Shown here in pieces: positions 62,601 through 64,000 of a stretch of 64,000 nucleotides of DNA. Below the pieces are notes generated by a model. That model ran no database searches and was not told the DNA's origin. It saw only the letters and a program-made list of their open reading frames with translations. Source of the DNA: Pieris napi (Eukaryota > Arthropoda > Insecta > Lepidoptera > Pieridae); contig NC_062247.1 in assembly GCF_905475465.1 (NCBI RefSeq), forward strand, positions 9,486,001-9,550,000, given 5' to 3'. Within the stretch, counting starts at the first letter, position 1. Each line of letters begins with the position of its first letter. The translations under genes and the position numbers were made by a program.

Positions 62601-64000
62601 AAGCTTCACCAGCTTAGCATGGGACTAGGTCAATTGGTGTGAATTGTCTAATCTTAAAAACTAAAATAAAAAAAAATAGTTGCCTGCGAGTGCGATACAA
62701 AGATTATAGCGCTGATAAAAAATTTCGATACCATTTTTATACTACGAAAAAAGGCTTCAGTTTCGGCGATTAGCTCTTCATTAGCGCAAAATTCCTGTCC
62801 AGCTAGCATTCTCTTGAGGTCTGTGAACAGGTAAAACTCCCTGGAGGCCGAATCTGGAGAATGCAGAAGCAATTCGAAACCCAATCCATGGAAGTTTGCA
62901 TTCGTTTTCATTGATTAGTGAAACGCTGATTTTGGACGAACTAAACATCATATTAATTTAATACTAGGATAACCATCCATGTGTCAGTCAGCCTACGAAA
63001 TTATTAGCCATAGAAATTTATTTTAGTTTTAAAATAACACATACACATCAATTATATTAGAACAGAAATTACACGCTAGCAAGAAAAATGTGTGTATTAA
63101 AGTTCATTTATTTCACCACATCATATGTATATTCTTCTGTATAAGTTACAATCTATCTATTCTAAAATATATGAATTTTGCCGTGATAAAAAAATCTAAT
63201 AAATAATAAAAGTTATTAATTGTGTTTTTTTGGATAATAAATAAATATAATATTCTAGGGGACAATATAATGACAGCTATGTCAGTGGCGCGAGGTTGTT
63301 TCATGGTGCAACCGCAACAAAAAGTTGTGCTGGTAACAATAGGCCTGCAACAGACCGGAGATCAAAGGCCGCCATTATCAATGGAGGTTTGTCTATTTTT
63401 ATTCGATATTGTTAGCCCATGTTAAATTTTAGTTTTTATTAATCTTTGTGTTAAATTTTATTTACGTTCTGATGAAAATATGTGAATTAGTGTTTAAGTT
63501 AAAACAGTATGTTAATGTGAATAAGTTTATAATAATAATATTTAAAATTATTAGAGTGAGTTCAAATCTCGGCCGTGCATTTATATATTGTTAATAATAC
63601 AGCATTAGTTATTATAGATTGAGTTTAAAGGTAAAGCCAAACAAGATAACATAATAGTTTTTATTTTTGCACTTTTAACACTTGCTTGTACGGTGAACTT
63701 GTAAAAAAATATCCAAGTCAAAATCGTTTATTCATATAGGTAACACAATGTACACTTATAAACATCAAAAAAGAAATACATATTAAATGCTTCTAATTTT
63801 ACATTCACTCCCAGTTCTCAAAAAAAAAAAAGAAAATATGATAAGCGAAAAGAGTTTAGCTCTACTCGGTTAGAATAACATTTTTGGGTAAATATTTTTT
63901 AAAGAAAAACGCTTTTTACCGGATTAAAGTTATGTATTATTATAAATTTACAACTATTTGACATAATTTTAAATTTATCCGACGTTTCGCGTGCTTTACA
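47669..64000 (+). CDS. P5B-type ATPase, ATP13A2/ATP13A3 class (partial, 3' end beyond window)
   Basis: Thirteen exons join in phase: 47669-47702, 48938-49162, 49438-49666, 50377-50581, 51914-52127, 53219-53349, 53914-54096, 55825-56013, 57408-57620, 59576-59704, 60105-60218, 61994-62267 and 63259-63386. They encode 756 residues of an expected roughly 1,200. The ATG has an in-frame TGA seven codons upstream. Hydrophobic segments include an N-terminal one (about 44-62), M1/M2 in exon 4, M3 in exon 7 and M4 in exon 8. The actuator TGES loop is at 302-305 and PPALP, diagnostic of P5B rather than P5A pumps, at 426-430. The phosphorylated Asp of DKTGTLT is 469, KGAPE is at 617-621 and TGDN starts at 713. 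Relatives export polyamines from late endosomes and lysosomes. The hinge GDGxND and M5-M10 lie to the right of the window. Family is certain; A2 versus A3 orthology is not resolved. Confidence 0.95.
47703..48937 (+). other. ATP13A intron 1, nothing recognised
   Basis: AT-rich intron DNA with normal GTAAGT donor and TTGCAG acceptor. No repeat or exon is apparent; the frame at 48257-48439 has no coding features. Confidence 0.6.
50055..50326. mobile_element. MITE, 272 bp, with ATA target duplication
   Basis: Left end GGGAGCGTTCAAGTATTACG and right end (inverse) GGGAGCGTTCAAGTATTCCG share 17 terminal bases. The flanks are ATA on both sides. A G-run at 50270-50280 and repeated CGTAACG/GTAACGTTACG motifs lie inside. 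It lies in ATP13A intron 3, 50 bp before exon 4. Confidence 0.85.
51030..51115 (-). mobile_element. Short copy of the ubiquitous short repeat
   Basis: GGTAACGCACATGCGAGCCC, CAATGTGAGTGTCTATGGGC and ACTTAACATCAGATGAGCCT match the family in inverse order. It lies in ATP13A intron 4. Confidence 0.6.
51240..51775 (+). mobile_element. LINE 3'-end copy, inverse partner of 60790-61180
   Basis: CAATTTCCCCGTACTAGACT, GGGCCTGGGACTAGTGCTAG, GAGTACCGAGAGTTTTTTAC, GGCCTACACCCTCTGTC and GGAATAAGTGATACATGTAT recur in inverse order at 60790-61180. It lies in ATP13A intron 4 and is followed at 51800-51830 by a Helitron-like end (CAGCTAGT). Confidence 0.75.
52254..52530. mobile_element. MITE, inverse relative of 41672-42060
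   Basis: It begins GACGTGACAACGTCTTAT, a terminal motif shared with 58187-58514. It contains CGTTACCTCGCTCTGAGGCG, GAGACAAAGAGGCACAATCG and GCAACCATTTCATCAG. The right terminal repeat is eroded. It lies in ATP13A intron 5. Confidence 0.7.
53530..53660 (+). mobile_element. Decayed SINE family 2 fragment
   Basis: CGTCACGATGTTTTTCTTCA, then AATAGAAGCACCATTTGG, CGAATCTAGGACC and CGCCAACACCACTC follow family 2 order with heavy divergence. It lies in ATP13A intron 6. Confidence 0.45.
54480..55095 (+). pseudogene. Non-LTR retrotransposon C-terminus and 3' UTR
   Basis: A plus-strand frame covering 54580-54849 ends with FHVPHINTNYAKNSVLYRAA and TYNYQYLSLDLF-like residues. This matches the conserved C-terminal block of jockey/I-type insect LINEs (FxVPxxxTNxxxNSVLxRxxRTYN). 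It is truncated upstream. The 3' UTR ends near an (AATAAATTAATT) stretch at about 55095. It lies in ATP13A intron 7. Confidence 0.8.
56205..56345 (-). mobile_element. Ubiquitous short repeat with terminal hairpin
   Basis: GGCCAGCAACGCGTTTGCGA, CAATGTCTATGGGCGGCGGT and CACTTAACATCAGATGAGCC are inverse family order. It is followed by ATATACAACAGG and its mirror CCTGTTGTATAT around CAAACAGCTGCCCGTTTG, forming a hairpin. It lies in ATP13A intron 8. Confidence 0.65.
56660..56964. mobile_element. MITE, 305 bp, 25-bp exact terminal inverted repeats, TAA duplication
   Basis: AGGCCTGTATTCACTTTGAT plus TAGTG at the left is exactly repeated in inverse at the right end. TAA flanks both sides (56657-56659 and 56965-56967). 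A 3-bp TWA duplication fits the PIF/Harbinger superfamily. It lies in ATP13A intron 8. Confidence 0.9.
57060..57301 (-). mobile_element. tRNA-derived SINE family 1, full-length
   Basis: On the minus strand it starts GACGGCTCATTGGTCTAGTG (A box), then GGTTCGATCCCCGGCTGAGA (B box). The body ends near AATTGGTTTGAATTGTCC. It mirrors 62380-62650. It ends 106 bp upstream of ATP13A exon 9. Confidence 0.85.
58187..58514. mobile_element. MITE with 14-bp exact terminal inverted repeats
   Basis: ACGTGATAACGTCT at 58187-58200 has its exact inverse at 58501-58514. The interior GC-rich half (CTCGCGAGCGCGATCGCAGG) resembles the layout of 52254-52530, whose end is ACGTGACAACGTCT. It lies in ATP13A intron 9. 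Confidence 0.88.
58933..59160 (-). mobile_element. LINE 3'-end fragment
   Basis: In inverse orientation it has a coding remnant (GGAAAGAAATGAATGGAGGC, TTTGCCAAAGTTAGGCAAAC, GGTGTCACCGACTCGC) and a (TTA)n tail at 58933-58950. This is typical of RTE-like lepidopteran LINE C-termini. It lies in ATP13A intron 9. Confidence 0.55.
60540..60625 (+). repeat. (ATAC)n tract with conserved dispersed flanks
   Basis: About six tandem ACAT/CATA units occur between AAATCGAGTCCGAAGGAATT and AGGTGAAGCTAATATAAAGC. The arrangement is that of a mobile-element end. It lies in ATP13A intron 11. Confidence 0.6.
60790..61180 (-). mobile_element. LINE 3'-end copy, inverse partner of 51240-51775
   Basis: TATCACTTATTCCACGTCAT, AGGGTGTAGGCCAAGAGG, AAACTCTCGGTACTCTTTTA, CTAGCACTAGTCCCAGGCCC and CTAGTACGGGGAAATTGCAG are all in opposite order to the first copy. 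It lies in ATP13A intron 11. Confidence 0.75.
61400..61530 (+). mobile_element. LINE 3'-end stub with AAAT tail
   Basis: GGTTGCCTGGAAGAGATCGC, GCGATAAGGCCGCCCGTTGC and a terminal (AAAT)n at 61517-61530 match 14661-14765. It lies in ATP13A intron 11. Confidence 0.65.
62380..62650 (+). mobile_element. tRNA-derived SINE family 1, full-length
   Basis: Its head GACGGCTCATTGGTCTAGTG and a B-box-like GGGTTCGTTCCCCGGCTGAG are followed by a body ending CCTAGTACCCATAACACAAG and GGTCAATTGGTGTGAATTGT. The B box is mutated (GTTCGTTCC). It lies in ATP13A intron 12. Confidence 0.85.
62670..62940 (-). pseudogene. Mariner-like transposase C-terminal fragment
   Basis: The minus-strand frame reads LLLHSPDSASREFYLFTDLK and then RMLAGQEFCANEELIAETEA, the C-terminal block of mariner DD34D transposases (usual form YSPDLAPSDYxLF...). 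The third catalytic Asp position reads Glu (SRE). A frameshift near 62730 moves the final block (a YNLCIAL-type segment) to another frame. Upstream catalytic regions are absent. It lies in ATP13A intron 12. Confidence 0.85.
63387..64000. other. ATP13A intron 13 to window edge, repeat-bearing
   Basis: After the GTTTGT donor there is an inverse retroposon tail (63710-63825, CGTTTATTCATATAGGTAAC, CTTCTAATTTTACATTCAC). A repeat at 63910-64000 is shared with 13910-14045. No further exon is visible. Confidence 0.6.

Overview
The window is lepidopteran (moth or butterfly) nuclear DNA. It is AT-rich, its genes are spliced with canonical GT/AG introns of hundreds to thousands of bases, and it is crowded with short repeats of types common in Lepidoptera: CTAG-ending Helitrons, tRNA-headed SINEs, several MITE families and many 3' stubs of non-LTR retrotransposons. 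There is no prokaryotic gene organisation. The order is inferred from repeat style; I cannot name the species.

Three protein-coding genes can be reconstructed exon by exon, with every splice phase agreeing. (1) On the minus strand, 3295-11035, is a six-exon Popeye-domain (POPDC/BVES) gene, here called Popdc-B. (2) On the minus strand, 26114-47056, is an eight-exon Popeye-domain gene, Popdc-A, encoding 401 residues. The two are tandem paralogues in the same orientation, about 15 kb apart. (3) On the plus strand, 47669 to beyond the right edge, are the first thirteen coding exons (756 residues) of a P5B-type ATPase of the ATP13A2/ATP13A3 class. It starts 612 bp from the Popdc-A start codon in head-to-head orientation, so the two probably share a promoter region (47057-47668).

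Layout: 1-3294 is flanking DNA with a 52-bp tandem repeat (1039-1298), a GC-rich island (2443-2700) and a retroposon tail running up to the Popdc-B 3' end. 3295-11035 is Popdc-B. 11036-26113 is intergenic and repeat-rich, with a GC-rich block at 19100-19430 that could be the Popdc-B promoter and a non-coding first exon. 26114-47056 is Popdc-A, whose introns hold most of the mobile-element debris (LINE, Helitron, SINE, MITEs, AAAAG microsatellite). 47669-64000 is the ATP13A gene, also with many intronic insertions.

Functionally, POPDC proteins are three-pass membrane proteins with a cytoplasmic cAMP-binding Popeye domain. P5B ATPases are late endosomal/lysosomal polyamine exporters. I see no direct functional link beyond adjacency. 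The most notable points are the tandem Popeye duplication with divergence in one paralogue's cAMP-binding motif (FKVS instead of FQVT), a one-base offset of one intron between the paralogues, and a Popdc-A exon bracketed by inverted transposon ends. I found no CRISPR array, rRNA, true tRNA gene or operon-like system.
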